Source: Bryobacterales bacterium
Lineage (GTDB): Bacteria; Acidobacteriota; Terriglobia; Bryobacterales; Bryobacteraceae
Length of the DNA: 64,000 bases
Assembly: GCA_026954325.1 (NCBI GenBank)
Contig: JAIXKK010000102.1
Coordinates: 1-64,000 of the forward strand
Reading direction: 5' to 3'
Every line of letters starts with the position of its first letter. Within the stretch, counting starts at the first letter, position 1. Positions 1-8,870 of the stretch are shown one piece after another. The notes beneath the pieces are model-generated. The model was not told where the DNA came from. It worked only from the letters and a program-made list of their open reading frames with translations, and did no database searches. Made by a program: the position numbers and the translations under genes.

Positions 1-287
1 GGACGCAACGCGGCAAGGAGGGGACCATATCCATCACCGACGCTCAAACAGGAGGCCATGAGAACGTACTTGTCCGCCACGTAGGGATAGGCGTGATAAG
101 AAATCGCGGTCAACTCGTACATGCCCTGCATGGCTTTGCGATTCAGCGACTCGATGTCCTCGAGAACATGGCGAAAGGTCACGAAGCGCGAGCGGATCTT
201 CTTCGTCGCCAAGCCATAAAACATGAAGGCGTCGTCGGAATCCGGGCTATGGGCACAGACGAATTCTTGCATCTCCGGAGGGGTCAT
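1..287 (-). CDS. mqnD: 1,4-dihydroxy-6-naphthoate synthase MqnD (N-terminal part, cut by window edge)
   Basis: Translating the minus strand from ATG 287 gives an open frame to base 1. It carries the family signature HSPDSDDAFMFYGLA near the N-terminus, then a FRHVLEDIESLN stretch, an AISYHAYPY stretch and a SVGDGYGPLLA stretch. These are characteristic of MqnD, a periplasmic-binding-protein fold enzyme that converts cyclic dehypoxanthinyl futalosine to 1,4-dihydroxy-6-naphthoate in the futalosine route to menaquinone. The C-terminal two thirds lie outside the window. ATG 272 is an alternative start in the same frame. It lies 82 nt downstream of the PHP phosphatase gene on the same strand, so co-transcription is possible. 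The family call rests on motif recognition. Confidence 0.85.
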   Translation of the reverse strand, partial: MTPPEMQEFVCAHSPDSDDAFMFYGLATKKIRSRFVTFRHVLEDIESLNRKAMQGMYELTAISYHAYPYVADKYVLMASCLSVGDGYGPLLAALR

Positions 288-369
288 AAGGAAAAAACTG
301 AACTTCAAATATAGCAGACAATCGAGGGACATTAAGGATTTCCCTGGATTGGACCGGGCGAGACGCGCG

Positions 370-1143
370 TCACTCGCGGGCGCCCCAAAACTGATACCAC
401 GCCCGCCTCCTTCCCACCGCTTCTTCACCTGTTTCGGCCAGAGGGAGCCCCTCGATGGCTGCTCGCGGGTTCGTCACAAACAGCCGCTCGGCCAGGCCCT
501 GGCTGTAGTGATCGACTGTCCACCGGTAGGCATCGGAGAGAACCGGCGGGCGGTGTTTCGTATCGTGGGCGTCGCTGGCAACGAAATGCGCCAGGCCGCG
601 ATCGAGCAATTCCAGGCTGAACCGGCGCGCGGTCTTTCCGAAGCGTCCCAACAGCGATTGCGCGGTCAACTGGATCAGGCATCCGTTCGCGGCCCACTTT
701 TCCAGCGTTCCCATCCGCTGTTGCAGCAGTTGGTTTCGCTCGGGGTGCGTGATGACCGGAACGATGCCGGCCGCCATCATTCGATCGAAAATCTCTCCGG
801 TGTTTTGAAAGATGATCATGTCCGAGAACTCCACCATCAGGTAGCGTTTGTGGTTGATGGTGTATTTCGCCGGATTGGCCACCGCGTCCTGGATGTTATC
901 GAAGGTAAGGTGAAAATCGCAGCCTTCGTAGATACGGGGAACGCCGCCGGTGGCTGCCGTCAGTTCCTCGACACGCAGGCGGATCATTTCCGGAGAGAAT
1001 GTATATTCCAGGTCCGCGTGCGGGGTGGCGACGATGTCCGTCGTTCCCGAATCCGCCGCCATCCGCAACATCGCCACGCTCTCCTTGAGGCTCCTGGCTC
1101 CATCGTCCAAGCCATGGAGGATGTGGCTATGGATATCGATCAG
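370..1143 (-). CDS. CpsB/YwqE-type PHP-family tyrosine phosphatase, probable CTG start
   Basis: This is a 257-aa PHP-superfamily protein of the CpsB/CapC/YwqE manganese-dependent protein-tyrosine phosphatase group, which usually regulates capsule or exopolysaccharide export. The metal-binding motifs are HSH at residues 5-7, TPH at 40-42, HPER at 133-136, and SDAH further on. The conserved start of this family, MIDIHxHILxGxDDGA, is reproduced only if translation begins at CTG 1143. No ATG, GTG or TTG lies in frame until TTG 1110, and starting there would delete the HxH motif. A GAGGAG Shine-Dalgarno sequence sits 8 nt before the CTG, and CTGA overlaps the stop of the upstream gene, so translational coupling is likely. 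No capsule genes are visible nearby. Confidence 0.8.
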   Translation of the reverse strand: MIDIHSHILHGLDDGARSLKESVAMLRMAADSGTTDIVATPHADLEYTFSPEMIRLRVEELTAATGGVPRIYEGCDFHLTFDNIQDAVANPAKYTINHKRYLMVEFSDMIIFQNTGEIFDRMMAAGIVPVITHPERNQLLQQRMGTLEKWAANGCLIQLTAQSLLGRFGKTARRFSLELLDRGLAHFVASDAHDTKHRPPVLSDAYRWTVDHYSQGLAERLFVTNPRAAIEGLPLAETGEEAVGRRRAWYQFWGARE

Positions 1144-1646
1144 ATAAACATCTCCTCGTCCTGCGTTGCTTGGGCGACGCTCGGGCGGCGGCCGCGCAAC
1201 AGGTGGGCGATCGCGGCCCGGACGCCGGCCGAAATGCCGTTAATCTCCTTGAGGGGCTTCATGACGCCGTTGTGCAGCAGAGCCACCGTTTCGCTCACCC
1301 TCGCCAGGCTGTCGTCCATGACGAGTTCAATCCGGTCGAACTGCACCTTGGCTCGCGCGGTGACATCCGTCATCAGGCTGTCCACCATCCCGAGTTGGGC
1401 GCGGGTGATGTCGAGGATGTCATTCGCCTTCGCCGTGACCTCGGCAATCTGTTTCTTACTGTGCTCCAGCGCCTCTTTGGCGGACGCCATCAGCGATTCG
1501 GCCTTCGGCGCGAACTCCGAAATCTGCCGCTGGAGCGCCTTGGCGCGCTTCTGGAGCATCACCAGGGCAATCATCTGAGCAACCTGGCTTACGGCCACCA
1601 GCCCGACAAAGATGGTGAGAAGGATGATTACCGAGTCCTGGTTCAT
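1140..1646 (-). CDS. Single-pass membrane protein with long coiled coil (DUF948-like)
   Basis: The 168-aa product has one N-terminal transmembrane helix (about residues 6-29). A long heptad-rich, Lys/Glu/Ala-rich helix follows to about residue 120, then an amphipathic tail. This layout resembles DUF948-type proteins that are often encoded beside YtxH-like genes, as here: the YtxH gene lies 21 nt upstream on the same strand. Its stop overlaps the proposed CTG start of the PHP phosphatase. No enzymatic motif is visible. A role in envelope stress or as a scaffold is only a guess from the family neighbourhood. Confidence 0.7.
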   Translation of the reverse strand: MNQDSVIILLTIFVGLVAVSQVAQMIALVMLQKRAKALQRQISEFAPKAESLMASAKEALEHSKKQIAEVTAKANDILDITRAQLGMVDSLMTDVTARAKVQFDRIELVMDDSLARVSETVALLHNGVMKPLKEINGISAGVRAAIAHLLRGRRPSVAQATQDEEMFI

Positions 1647-1667
1647 GAATCTGTTTGAAGTTTGAAG

Positions 1668-1964
1668 TTACGATTCGGAACCGGTGGTGGACACCGCCTC
1701 GCGGTAAGCCTGTTTACCCGCTTCCACGGCGGCGGCCAACTGGTCTTTCTGGCGGCTCACGGCGCTCTTACCGCGATCGACGAGGTCGGCGGCTGATTCC
1801 CGCAACTCACCGGTACGCCGCTTGATTACATCCCGGCCGTCGCCCGCCTTGGAGCGAATGAGTTCCCGCGTTTCCTCGCCTGATTTCGGCGCAAAAAGGA
1901 TCCCCACGGCCACGCCGATCCCGAGGCCAAGAAAAAAATAGGATAGCCGTTTATCTTCATCCAT
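1668..1964 (-). CDS. YtxH domain-containing small membrane protein
   Basis: The 98-aa protein opens with a short cytoplasmic segment and a glycine-rich transmembrane helix (LGLGIGVAVGILFAPKSG), then the EETRELIRSK-type motif typical of YtxH/GvpP general-stress proteins. A basic and acidic helical tail completes it. An excellent Shine-Dalgarno sequence (AAAGGAGG) precedes ATG 1964. It is divergent from recX, with 73 bp between the start codons. It is probably the first gene of the minus-strand unit running through the coiled-coil protein and PHP phosphatase. The biochemical function of the family is unknown. Confidence 0.85.
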   Translation of the reverse strand: MDEDKRLSYFFLGLGIGVAVGILFAPKSGEETRELIRSKAGDGRDVIKRRTGELRESAADLVDRGKSAVSRQKDQLAAAVEAGKQAYREAVSTTGSES

Positions 1965-2037
1965 GTTTGTGCCTCCTTTTCTTGTTTTCTAGTGTACCAC
2001 CGCATGGAATCTGCTAGTCTCGGTTTCGGAAGGATTT

Positions 2038-2616
2038 ATGCCATTCGCAAAGCGGCCGAAACTGCTCGAGGAGGCGGCCCTGTTCGACTATGCGCTGAAG
2101 GCGCTGGGCGCGCGTGCTCAATCCACCGGAGAGTTGCGCGTCAAACTCCGGCGGAAGGCGGAGAAACTCGGCGATGTCGACAAGGTGATCGCCCGCCTCA
2201 AGGAGTACGGCTATCTCAATGACCGCCAGTATGCCGAACAATACGCCGCGCGGCGCCTGGAAAACGAAGGATTCGGCCGCGCCCGGGTGCTTTCCGGCCT
2301 GCGGACGAAGCGCGTCGCGCCCGTGCTGGCCGAGCGGGCGGTCAACGCGGCCTTTGCCTCAACGGACGAACTGGACCTGATCTCGCGATTCCTGGCCCGC
2401 AAATACCGCAACAAGGCCCTCGCCGAAGTGCTGGCCGATCCGAAAGGCCTCGCTTCGGCCTACCGTAAATTGAGAGCGGCGGGCTTTTCGAGCGGCAATT
2501 CGCTGCGCGTGCTGAAGCAGCACGCCAGGGATCCGGAACTCCTCGACTCGCTCGAGTCCGCCGAAGACCTTCCTTCGCCTGAGAATTCCCCCTCGGACGA
2601 CACACCTTCCTACTGA
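2038..2616 (+). CDS. recX: Regulatory protein RecX
   Basis: The 192-aa protein shows the RecX three-helix repeats: the [15 protein letters not shown] repeat with SxxEL-type spacing, the [17 protein letters not shown] motif at about residues 54-70, and an LxxKxR segment. RecX binds RecA filaments and limits recombinase activity. GGAAGGA lies just before ATG 2038. The gene ends 13 bp before recA, so both are probably translated from one transcript. In most bacteria recX follows recA; here it precedes it. The C-terminal acidic, proline-rich tail (last 30 residues) is an extension beyond the core. Confidence 0.92.
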   Translation: MPFAKRPKLLEEAALFDYALKALGARAQSTGELRVKLRRKAEKLGDVDKVIARLKEYGYLNDRQYAEQYAARRLENEGFGRARVLSGLRTKRVAPVLAERAVNAAFASTDELDLISRFLARKYRNKALAEVLADPKGLASAYRKLRAAGFSSGNSLRVLKQHARDPELLDSLESAEDLPSPENSPSDDTPSY

Positions 2617-2629
2617 AGGAAGGTGGTTC

Positions 2630-3664
2630 ATGGTAGCTGACCCGCGCGAGCGGCGCCGCATTCTCGATCAGGCGATACTGGCCCTGGAAAAGCAGTATGG
2701 CAAGGGATCCATTCAGCGTCTCGGTTCCAATGAAGCGGCCGTTGTGCCGGTGATTCCCAGCGGCTCCATTTCGCTCGACGCCGCGCTGGGAGTGGGAGGA
2801 TTCCCGCGCGGCCGCGTCATCGAGGTCTTCGGCCCCGAGTCATCCGGCAAGACGACCATTGCCCTGCAGTTGATCGCGCAGGCGCAGCGCGAGGGGGGAA
2901 CCGCGGCGTTCGTGGATGCGGAACACGCCCTCGATCCCACCTATGCCCGGAAACTCGGGGTGGATGTAGACAATCTGCTGGTCTCGCAGCCGGACTACGG
3001 CGAACAGGCGCTGGAGATCACGAATTCGCTGGTCGCCTCCGGCGCTATCGACGCGATTGTAGTCGACTCGGTGGCCGCGCTGGTTCCCAAAGCCGAACTC
3101 GAGGGCGAGATGGGCGATAACCACGTCGGTCTCCACGCGCGGCTCATGTCTCAGGCGCTGCGCAAGCTCACGGGCGTTACGGCGCGCACCCAGACCTGTC
3201 TCCTGTTCATCAACCAGATCCGGGAGAAGATCGGGGTCATGTTCGGCAATCCCGAAACCACCACCGGGGGGCGGGCGCTCAAGTTCTATTCCACCGTCCG
3301 CATGGAAGTCCGCAAGATGGCGGCCATCAAAGACGGGGATGCCGTGATCGGTTCCCGCACCAAAATCAAAGTAGTGAAAAACAAGGTGGCGCCTCCTTTC
3401 CGCGAGGTGGAGTTCGATCTTCTCTATGGGGAAGGAATCTCCCGCGAAGGCGACCTGCTTGACCTTGGAGCCGCCAACAACCTCATCGAGAAGAGCGGCA
3501 GCTGGTACAGTTTCCGCGGCGAGCGTATCGGCCAGGGCCGCGACAACGCGCGCGCTTTCCTCAAAGAACACCCCGATACGTACCAGACCATCGAAACCGA
3601 GATCCGCAAGAAGGTGGGCATTGCCAGGCCCGAGGCCGCGGCAGCGGCGGCCAAGGCGGGCTAA
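2630..3664 (+). CDS. recA: Recombinase RecA
   Basis: This is the 344-aa DNA recombinase for homologous repair and SOS activation. Walker A GPESSGKT is at residues 68-75. The MAW-type signature [29 protein letters not shown] region and a Walker [14 protein letters not shown] are present, and length is normal. The tail is alanine-rich rather than strongly acidic. AAGGAAGG precedes ATG 2630. An imperfect hairpin follows the stop codon. It forms a two-gene unit with recX. Confidence 0.98.
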   Translation: MVADPRERRRILDQAILALEKQYGKGSIQRLGSNEAAVVPVIPSGSISLDAALGVGGFPRGRVIEVFGPESSGKTTIALQLIAQAQREGGTAAFVDAEHALDPTYARKLGVDVDNLLVSQPDYGEQALEITNSLVASGAIDAIVVDSVAALVPKAELEGEMGDNHVGLHARLMSQALRKLTGVTARTQTCLLFINQIREKIGVMFGNPETTTGGRALKFYSTVRMEVRKMAAIKDGDAVIGSRTKIKVVKNKVAPPFREVEFDLLYGEGISREGDLLDLGAANNLIEKSGSWYSFRGERIGQGRDNARAFLKEHPDTYQTIETEIRKKVGIARPEAAAAAAKAG

Positions 3665-3666
3665 GA

Positions 3667-3721
3667 ATCAGCCAGGCGGCCGTTCCACCCGGCGAAGCCG
3701 GTGTCCGGACTGATGGCTGAT
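3667..3721 (+). terminator. Inverted repeat after recA, possible terminator
   Basis: Outer 8-bp arms ATCAGCCA (3667-3674) and TGGCTGAT (3714-3721) are exact reverse complements. Inside them is a compact hairpin, CCGGC-GAA-GCCGG (3689-3701). It starts three bases after the recA stop. There is no U-tract, so it may be a 3' stabiliser or a Rho-independent terminator of weak type. Confidence 0.4.
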
Positions 3722-3760
3722 GCCTGAAAGCCGGCACGCTTGACGATCCGCTGTTGGGGT

Positions 3761-4621
3761 ATGCTGAAGCTCGTGATTGTCGACGTTCACAGCCATTTCT
3801 GGGAATACCCCAAACATTTCTCCGACGACTTCAAGAACCAGGCCAAGCGCGCCCGCGGGGATCAGGAGGTGGACCTCACGGTCCGCTACGACGAATACAT
3901 GGCCAGCGCGGCCGGCTGCGACAAGACGATTGTCTTTGGAGGCAAGGCCAGGCTTTCCGGCCTGTGGGTGCCCGATCATGAGGTGGCCGCTTACGCGGCG
4001 TCCCACTCTGACAAGCTGATCGGGTTTTTATCGCTGGACCCCACACAACCCGGCTGGCAGGAAGAGATGATGGAAGGTCATCAGGACCTGAAGCTGAAAG
4101 GGATCAAGCTGCTCTCGATGTACGCCGGTTTCTATCCGAATGACCGGCGGTTTGATTACATCTGGGAATACGCCACCAGACACCGGTTGCCGGTGCTGCT
4201 GCATACAGGCACCACGTTCGTGGCGCAAGCGCCGCTCGATTGCACGCTGCCGCGCCATCTCGATGACGTCGCCACGCGGTTCCCGGAGGTGAAGATCATC
4301 CTGGCGCACCTGAGCCATCCCTATGAGGGCGAATGCGTGGCCACCATCCGGAAACACCCCAATGTCTACGCCGATTGCTCGGCTCTGCACTACCGCCCGT
4401 TCCAGTTCTATCAATCGCTGATGCTGGTGCAGGAGTACGGAGTGTGGCACAAGGTCCTCTACGGCAGCGACTACCCGTTCACCACGAATCAGTCGAGCTT
4501 TGACGGCATGCGGGCAATCAACAACATGCTGGAGGGTACCAACCTGCCGCGGCTGAACCTGGAGAAGATGGAACAGATGTTCCACCGCGACAGCCTGTCC
4601 ATTCTCGGCATCGATGCCTGA
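3761..4621 (+). CDS. Amidohydrolase 2-family TIM-barrel hydrolase
   Basis: The 286-aa protein of the amidohydrolase/decarboxylase (COG2159-like) superfamily has DVHSHFW near the N-terminus (HxH metal motif), LLHTG in the middle, AHLSHP and a C-terminal YGSDYPF (the conserved metal Asp). The substrate cannot be read from sequence; relatives hydrolyse lactones or decarboxylate aromatic acids. It is the first gene of a same-strand run that continues to the SDR gene at 9604. Start choice is uncertain: ATG 3761 has no clear Shine-Dalgarno, while GTG 3773 would give the typical MIVDVHSHFW opening and lies 7 nt after a TATGCT hexamer, as in a leaderless transcript. Confidence 0.8.
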   Translation: MLKLVIVDVHSHFWEYPKHFSDDFKNQAKRARGDQEVDLTVRYDEYMASAAGCDKTIVFGGKARLSGLWVPDHEVAAYAASHSDKLIGFLSLDPTQPGWQEEMMEGHQDLKLKGIKLLSMYAGFYPNDRRFDYIWEYATRHRLPVLLHTGTTFVAQAPLDCTLPRHLDDVATRFPEVKIILAHLSHPYEGECVATIRKHPNVYADCSALHYRPFQFYQSLMLVQEYGVWHKVLYGSDYPFTTNQSSFDGMRAINNMLEGTNLPRLNLEKMEQMFHRDSLSILGIDA

Positions 4622-4674
4622 GTTGACCGGCCCCCCTCGATCTGGCGTACGCTTTGTATTGTCAATGGAGGCCC

Positions 4675-5706
4675 ATGCCGATCGTCATTCATGATCCTGC
4701 CGGGATCGACTTCGAGAAGCCCGGCAAGCACCACTACCAGATCGCCTTCCCCCTGGATGGGACTTGGGGCTATTCTCTGGTCCCGCTTACGGTAATCAAC
4801 GGCTTGCGGGGCCAAAACAGAAATAACGTCATCTGTTTCGGAGGCACGCACGGCAACGAATACGAGGGGCAGGTTGCCGTGAAGCGCTTGTGCGCTGATC
4901 TCGATCCCGCGGCCATGACGGGCAGGGTAGTGCTGATGCCTCAATTGTCGGAGAGCGCCTGCATCGCCAATTCGCGCACTTCGCCTTTGGACGGAGTCAA
5001 CATGAACCGCGCTTTTCCGGGCAACCCGCGCGGCACAATCTCCTACCGCATCTCGAACTTCGTGAAGACGAGAGTCTTCCCGCTGGGACGCATCGTCATC
5101 GACATCCATTCCGGCGGCAAAGAGGGGGCATTCCCGATCTGCACCTCGTTTCATCCGATTCCGGACCCGGCTCAGCGCGCGGAGATCGCCGCGGCTTCCC
5201 GTCTGTTCGATACGCCCTTCGTTCTCATTTACGCGAGCACCATGGCGTCCGGCTTGCTCACCGATGAAGCGGAAGCAGAAGGAAAGATCACGATCGGCGG
5301 GGAATTCGGGGGAGGCGAAACCACATCGCGGCATGGCGTCCGCCACGCCTACGAAGGAACGCTGAACGTCCTGCGCCACTATGGACTGCTCGAAGGAGAA
5401 GTGAGCCGCATCCGGCCGGCGGGGTCCCCCGAGCCCATCCTCGCCACCGCAAGCGAACTTCACTACTACGTGCCGTGTCCGAGGGACGGATATTGGGAAC
5501 CCGCTGTCGATCTGGGCGCCGCCGTGGAAGAGGGCGATCTCATCGGACGCCTCCACGACTTCTCCGATCATTCGAGCCCGCCTCTCGAAATCCGCTCCAA
5601 GCGCTCCGGCTATGTGCTGATGATGCATCTCTCCGCGCGCCCCGTGAAGGGCCAGACTCTCTATGTCGCCGCCGACTCCCTGCCCTGGAGCGAGGTAATG
5701 GCTTGA
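4675..5706 (+). CDS. Succinylglutamate desuccinylase/aspartoacylase-family deacylase (DoeB-like)
   Basis: The 343-aa zinc carboxypeptidase-fold amidohydrolase belongs to the AstE/AspA group. GGTHGNEYEG carries the zinc HxxE motif, and a DIHSGGKEG segment supplies the third ligand region. The C-terminal 90 residues form the beta-rich barrel-sandwich domain usual for this group. Such enzymes remove N-acyl groups from amino acids or related diamino acids, as DoeB does in ectoine degradation. Start ATG 4675 has GGAGG four bases upstream. The stop overlaps the TTG start of the next gene, so the two are coupled. Confidence 0.82.
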   Translation: MPIVIHDPAGIDFEKPGKHHYQIAFPLDGTWGYSLVPLTVINGLRGQNRNNVICFGGTHGNEYEGQVAVKRLCADLDPAAMTGRVVLMPQLSESACIANSRTSPLDGVNMNRAFPGNPRGTISYRISNFVKTRVFPLGRIVIDIHSGGKEGAFPICTSFHPIPDPAQRAEIAAASRLFDTPFVLIYASTMASGLLTDEAEAEGKITIGGEFGGGETTSRHGVRHAYEGTLNVLRHYGLLEGEVSRIRPAGSPEPILATASELHYYVPCPRDGYWEPAVDLGAAVEEGDLIGRLHDFSDHSSPPLEIRSKRSGYVLMMHLSARPVKGQTLYVAADSLPWSEVMA

Positions 5707-6857
5707 AGATTACCGCCGTCGAACTGTCGGTGCTCAAGTCGCCGGGTCTGTACAACAACCCGGAAGGGGCGGAAGAGCCGCTCGGCCCCACATACATGGG
5801 CATCGTCAAGGTCTCGACGGACGCGGGTATCCGCGGATATTCGGATATGGAGACGTGCGCCTCCGTCGCCAAGGCTTGCGTCGAGGCGCCGCGCTGGAGC
5901 CAGGAAGAGGGCATGGAATGCTTCGACGGGCTGGCTTCGCTGCTCATCGGACAGAATCCGCTGGAGGTGGAACGGTTGTGGTACCGCATGTACCGCGGCA
6001 GCATCTACTATGGCCGGCGCGGCGTGGCGATTCAGGCTATCTCCGCCATCGACATCGCCTTGTGGGATATTTGCGGCAAGTTCTATGGCCAGCCGGTCCA
6101 CATCGTGCTTGGAGCGAAACACCGCGACCGCGTGCGGGCGTATGCGAGCACTCTGTTCCGCCCGGCGCCGGAAGCCATGGGCGAGGCGGTGAAGAGATAC
6201 CTCGATGAAGGTTTCACCGCGGTGAAGTTCGGGTGGGGCGTCTTCGGAAAGGATCACCGGCTGGACGTGAAACTGGTGGAGGCTGCGCGCAAAGCTCTGG
6301 GAGATGGCAACGGTCTGCTGGTGGACACGGGTTGGTTCGTGGAGCGGACGCCGAAGGAGGCCATCCGGATCGTGAAATCCATCGAGCAGTTTCAGCCTTT
6401 TCTGGTGGAGGAACTGCTGCATCCGGAGGACTATGACGGCTACGCCCGCGTCTGCGAGGCGGTGGATACGCCCATCGCCTGCGGCGAGCAGGAGGCCACC
6501 GAGTGGGGCTTCGCGCAACTCATCGAGCGCGGAAAGTTGGACGTGCTCCAGCCTGACCTGACACGCTGCGGCGGGTTCACTGCCGCCCGCAAGATCGTCC
6601 ACATGGCGGAACGGGCCAACCGGCTGGTGATTCCGCATTCCTGGTCGAGCGGCCTGCTGACCGCCGCTTCGCTGCACCTGACAGCGTTCCAACGACGGGC
6701 GGAATTTGTTGAGTTCTCCACTTCCCAGGGACCGCTCAGCCGCATGCTGGTCCGGGAGCCGCTGCGGATGGAGGATGGATTTCTGCGGGTTCCGGAGGGG
6801 CCCGGATTGGGTGTCGAGGTGAACGATGCCGTCATCGAGCAATACAGGGTCGCCTGA
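5703..6857 (+). CDS. Enolase-superfamily dehydratase/racemase (mandelate racemase-like)
   Basis: The 384-aa protein has the N-terminal capping domain and the barrel domain of the mandelate racemase/muconate lactonizing family. Visible signatures are ALWDICGKFYGQPV, AVKFGWG with the barrel lysine, the metal-ligand strands LLVDTGW and LVEELLHPED, CGEQEATEW, and a late IPHSW with a candidate acid/base histidine, as in sugar-acid dehydratases. The start is TTG 5703, overlapping the upstream stop as TTGA, with GAGG seven bases before it. It sits between a deacylase and a second enolase-superfamily gene, which suggests a sugar-acid or acyl-amino-acid route. The substrate is unknown. Confidence 0.85.
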   Translation: MKITAVELSVLKSPGLYNNPEGAEEPLGPTYMGIVKVSTDAGIRGYSDMETCASVAKACVEAPRWSQEEGMECFDGLASLLIGQNPLEVERLWYRMYRGSIYYGRRGVAIQAISAIDIALWDICGKFYGQPVHIVLGAKHRDRVRAYASTLFRPAPEAMGEAVKRYLDEGFTAVKFGWGVFGKDHRLDVKLVEAARKALGDGNGLLVDTGWFVERTPKEAIRIVKSIEQFQPFLVEELLHPEDYDGYARVCEAVDTPIACGEQEATEWGFAQLIERGKLDVLQPDLTRCGGFTAARKIVHMAERANRLVIPHSWSSGLLTAASLHLTAFQRRAEFVEFSTSQGPLSRMLVREPLRMEDGFLRVPEGPGLGVEVNDAVIEQYRVA

Positions 6858-6891
6858 CGCGGCCATACAGAAAGAATACGGAGTGTTGTGA

Positions 6892-8007
6892 GTGAAGATC
6901 ACTGCCATAGAAAAAATCCCGGTACGCGTTCCCATCCGGCCGGAGTTTCAGATCCGGGGCGCGCTCGGACTGCACACCGAGTCGCCCTTTCTTCTGCTGA
7001 AGGTGCGCACGGATGAAGGCATCACCGGCTTAGGAGAGGTTTCCGCGACTCCGGTCTGGAGCGGCGAAGACTCCACCACCGCGGCCCACGTGATTTCGAA
7101 CTTCCTCGAGCCGGCGCTGCTTGGGGAAGATCCGCGCGACATCGAACGGCTGACGGTGAAGATGCGCCGCGCGGTGGCCAATCATCCGTTCACCAAGTCC
7201 GGACTCGAAATCGCGCTGTGGGACATTCTGGGCAAGTCCGTGAATCTGCCCGTCTACCGGCTGCTGGGAGGCGCCGTGCGGGAGGCGGTGACCATCAAGA
7301 TGTCGGTCTCCGGCGCCGAACCGGCGCGCGCCGCGCAACTCGCGGAGTGGGCTGTTTCGAAGGGGCTCACGGCCCTCAAGGTGAAAGTGGGCATTGAACC
7401 CGAGGGTGACGTGGAGCGCGTCAAGGCGGTGCGCGCCGCGGTGGGCCCGTCCTTCCGCGTGGGCGCGGATGCCAACGGAGGCTGGAGCCCGCGCACGGCC
7501 ATCCACACCATCCGGCGGCTGAAGGACGAATGCGACATCTACTTCGCCGAGCAACCCGTGGCGCCGCTCGATCTACAGTGGCTGGTGGACGTGCGGCGGA
7601 ACGTTCCCGTGCCCGTGATGGCCGACGAAAGCTGCTACACGCTGCAGGACGCGATGGCGATTGCGCGGGCGGGCGCGGCCGATATTCTGTCCGTCTACGT
7701 CGGCAAAGGCGGAGGCATCGGACCGGCGCGCAAGATGGCGGCGATTGCGGAAGCGGCCGGGCTCACCTGTACGGTCGGCAGTAATCTCGAACTGGGCATC
7801 GCCTGCGCGGCGATGGCCCACCTCGCCACCGCGACCATCGGAATCGGCGCCGAGGAATTCCCGTGCGACATCCTCGGGACACTCGCCTATGAGCACGATC
7901 TGCTGGCCGAAACGCTCGAGTTCAATAACGGAAAGATTCGGGCGCCGCACAAGCCCGGCCTGGGCGTCGAACTCGATGAAGCCGCCGTCGCCCGCTACCG
8001 GGGATAA
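6892..8007 (+). CDS. Enolase-superfamily muconate cycloisomerase/dipeptide epimerase-like enzyme
   Basis: The 371-aa product shows the MLE-subgroup catalytic set: KVKVG (KxK motif on strand 2), GADANGGW, FAEQPV, MADES, and VGKGGGI with the final barrel lysine. This set fits cycloisomerases, N-succinyl amino acid racemases and dipeptide epimerases. Start GTG 6892 has GGAG nearby. It is a diverged paralogue type rather than a copy of the preceding enzyme, whose catalytic residues differ. The membrane transporter pair begins right after its stop. A deacylase encoded in the same operon makes an N-acyl amino acid substrate plausible, but this is inference. Confidence 0.85.
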   Translation: MKITAIEKIPVRVPIRPEFQIRGALGLHTESPFLLLKVRTDEGITGLGEVSATPVWSGEDSTTAAHVISNFLEPALLGEDPRDIERLTVKMRRAVANHPFTKSGLEIALWDILGKSVNLPVYRLLGGAVREAVTIKMSVSGAEPARAAQLAEWAVSKGLTALKVKVGIEPEGDVERVKAVRAAVGPSFRVGADANGGWSPRTAIHTIRRLKDECDIYFAEQPVAPLDLQWLVDVRRNVPVPVMADESCYTLQDAMAIARAGAADILSVYVGKGGGIGPARKMAAIAEAAGLTCTVGSNLELGIACAAMAHLATATIGIGAEEFPCDILGTLAYEHDLLAETLEFNNGKIRAPHKPGLGVELDEAAVARYRG

Positions 8008-8010
8008 GTG

Positions 8011-8451
8011 ATGCCGGTGGCCATCCTGTTCGCATTCGGCGCGATGGGCTGCTACGTCGTTTTGGGCCTGCTTCACAAGGCGGCGGACAAGGCGAATTGC
8101 CGGCCGGCGCAGATCAACATCTTCCTGTTCGGCTGGTCGGCTCTGTTTGCCCTCGTTGCCATGGTTGCCGCCGGCCACTATCCGGCGCCCCCGGCCGCGG
8201 TGTGGCGAATCGCGATACCAAGCGGAGCCTGCGGGGCCACGGCCATCTTCCTGTTCCAGACAGGAGTCCGCCGCGGCAAGATTGCCACAAGCTGGTTGAT
8301 TGTCAATCTTTCGGCGGCCATACCAGTGCTCATTTCCATTTTCCTCTATGGGGAGCACGTGAGCCTCGGGAAACTGGGAGCGCTCGCCGCGATGCTGGTT
8401 TCGCTGCTCCTGCTCTGGATCGAAAAGCGCACGCGGGAGGCGGCGCAATGA
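8011..8451 (+). CDS. Half-size EamA/DMT-family membrane transporter, subunit 1
   Basis: The 146-aa protein has four to five hydrophobic helices and the DMT-type ending in which a conserved Gly/Glu segment (YGEHVSLGKLGALAAMLVS) precedes the last helix. Full EamA transporters have ten helices made of two such halves. Here the second half is a separate gene overlapping by ATGA, so the two products probably form a heterodimer. GTG 8008 is an alternative start. The operon context suggests import or export of the substrate handled by the enolase-superfamily enzymes. Confidence 0.75.
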   Translation: MPVAILFAFGAMGCYVVLGLLHKAADKANCRPAQINIFLFGWSALFALVAMVAAGHYPAPPAAVWRIAIPSGACGATAIFLFQTGVRRGKIATSWLIVNLSAAIPVLISIFLYGEHVSLGKLGALAAMLVSLLLLWIEKRTREAAQ

Positions 8452-8870
8452 CCTGGCTGCAATTCATGCTCGCCGCCATGCTCGCCAACGGCTTTGCCCT
8501 TGCCGGCGCGAAGGTGCTGACGGAGAGCGGCCTTGGGCGCAGCCATCAGAATCATTATCTGCTGGCGTGGTATTTTTCCGGCTTCCTCGTCGCCCTGATC
8601 TACAGTATTCGGAGTCTGTCGCGGCCATACGGACGGGAAGCGGCTATCGGCGCCGCCATGGCCGCGGCAAGTTTCCTCGGCCAGTTCTGCCTGGTTTCCT
8701 CCCTCGCCCGCGGAGCCCCCGGCTACCTGGTTTTCCCCATCACCTCGGCGGCGAATGTGCTGTTTGTCGCACTCGGCGGAGTGATCCTTTTCAAGGAACG
8801 CATCGGCGCGGCCGGCGCAGCGGGGATTGTCTGCGGCGCCCTCTCCGTCCTCATCCTTTCCCTGCCATGA
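8448..8870 (+). CDS. Half-size EamA/DMT-family membrane transporter, subunit 2
   Basis: The 140-aa protein has four or five transmembrane helices and the second half signature (a GVILFKERIGAAGAAGIVCG segment before the final helix). It overlaps subunit 1 by four bases at its start and the SDR gene by four bases at its end (ATGA at both junctions). This stop-start coupling supports equimolar synthesis with subunit 1. Transport substrate unknown. Confidence 0.75.
   Translation: MTWLQFMLAAMLANGFALAGAKVLTESGLGRSHQNHYLLAWYFSGFLVALIYSIRSLSRPYGREAAIGAAMAAASFLGQFCLVSSLARGAPGYLVFPITSAANVLFVALGGVILFKERIGAAGAAGIVCGALSVLILSLP

Noticed and set aside
1654..1667. Tandem TTTGAAG repeat before the coiled-coil membrane protein gene
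   Set aside because: Only two copies, no symmetry and no association with a regulator; likely chance.
4489..5628. Long antisense frame opposite the deacylase gene
   Set aside because: Shadow of the real gene; no domain and no ribosome site.
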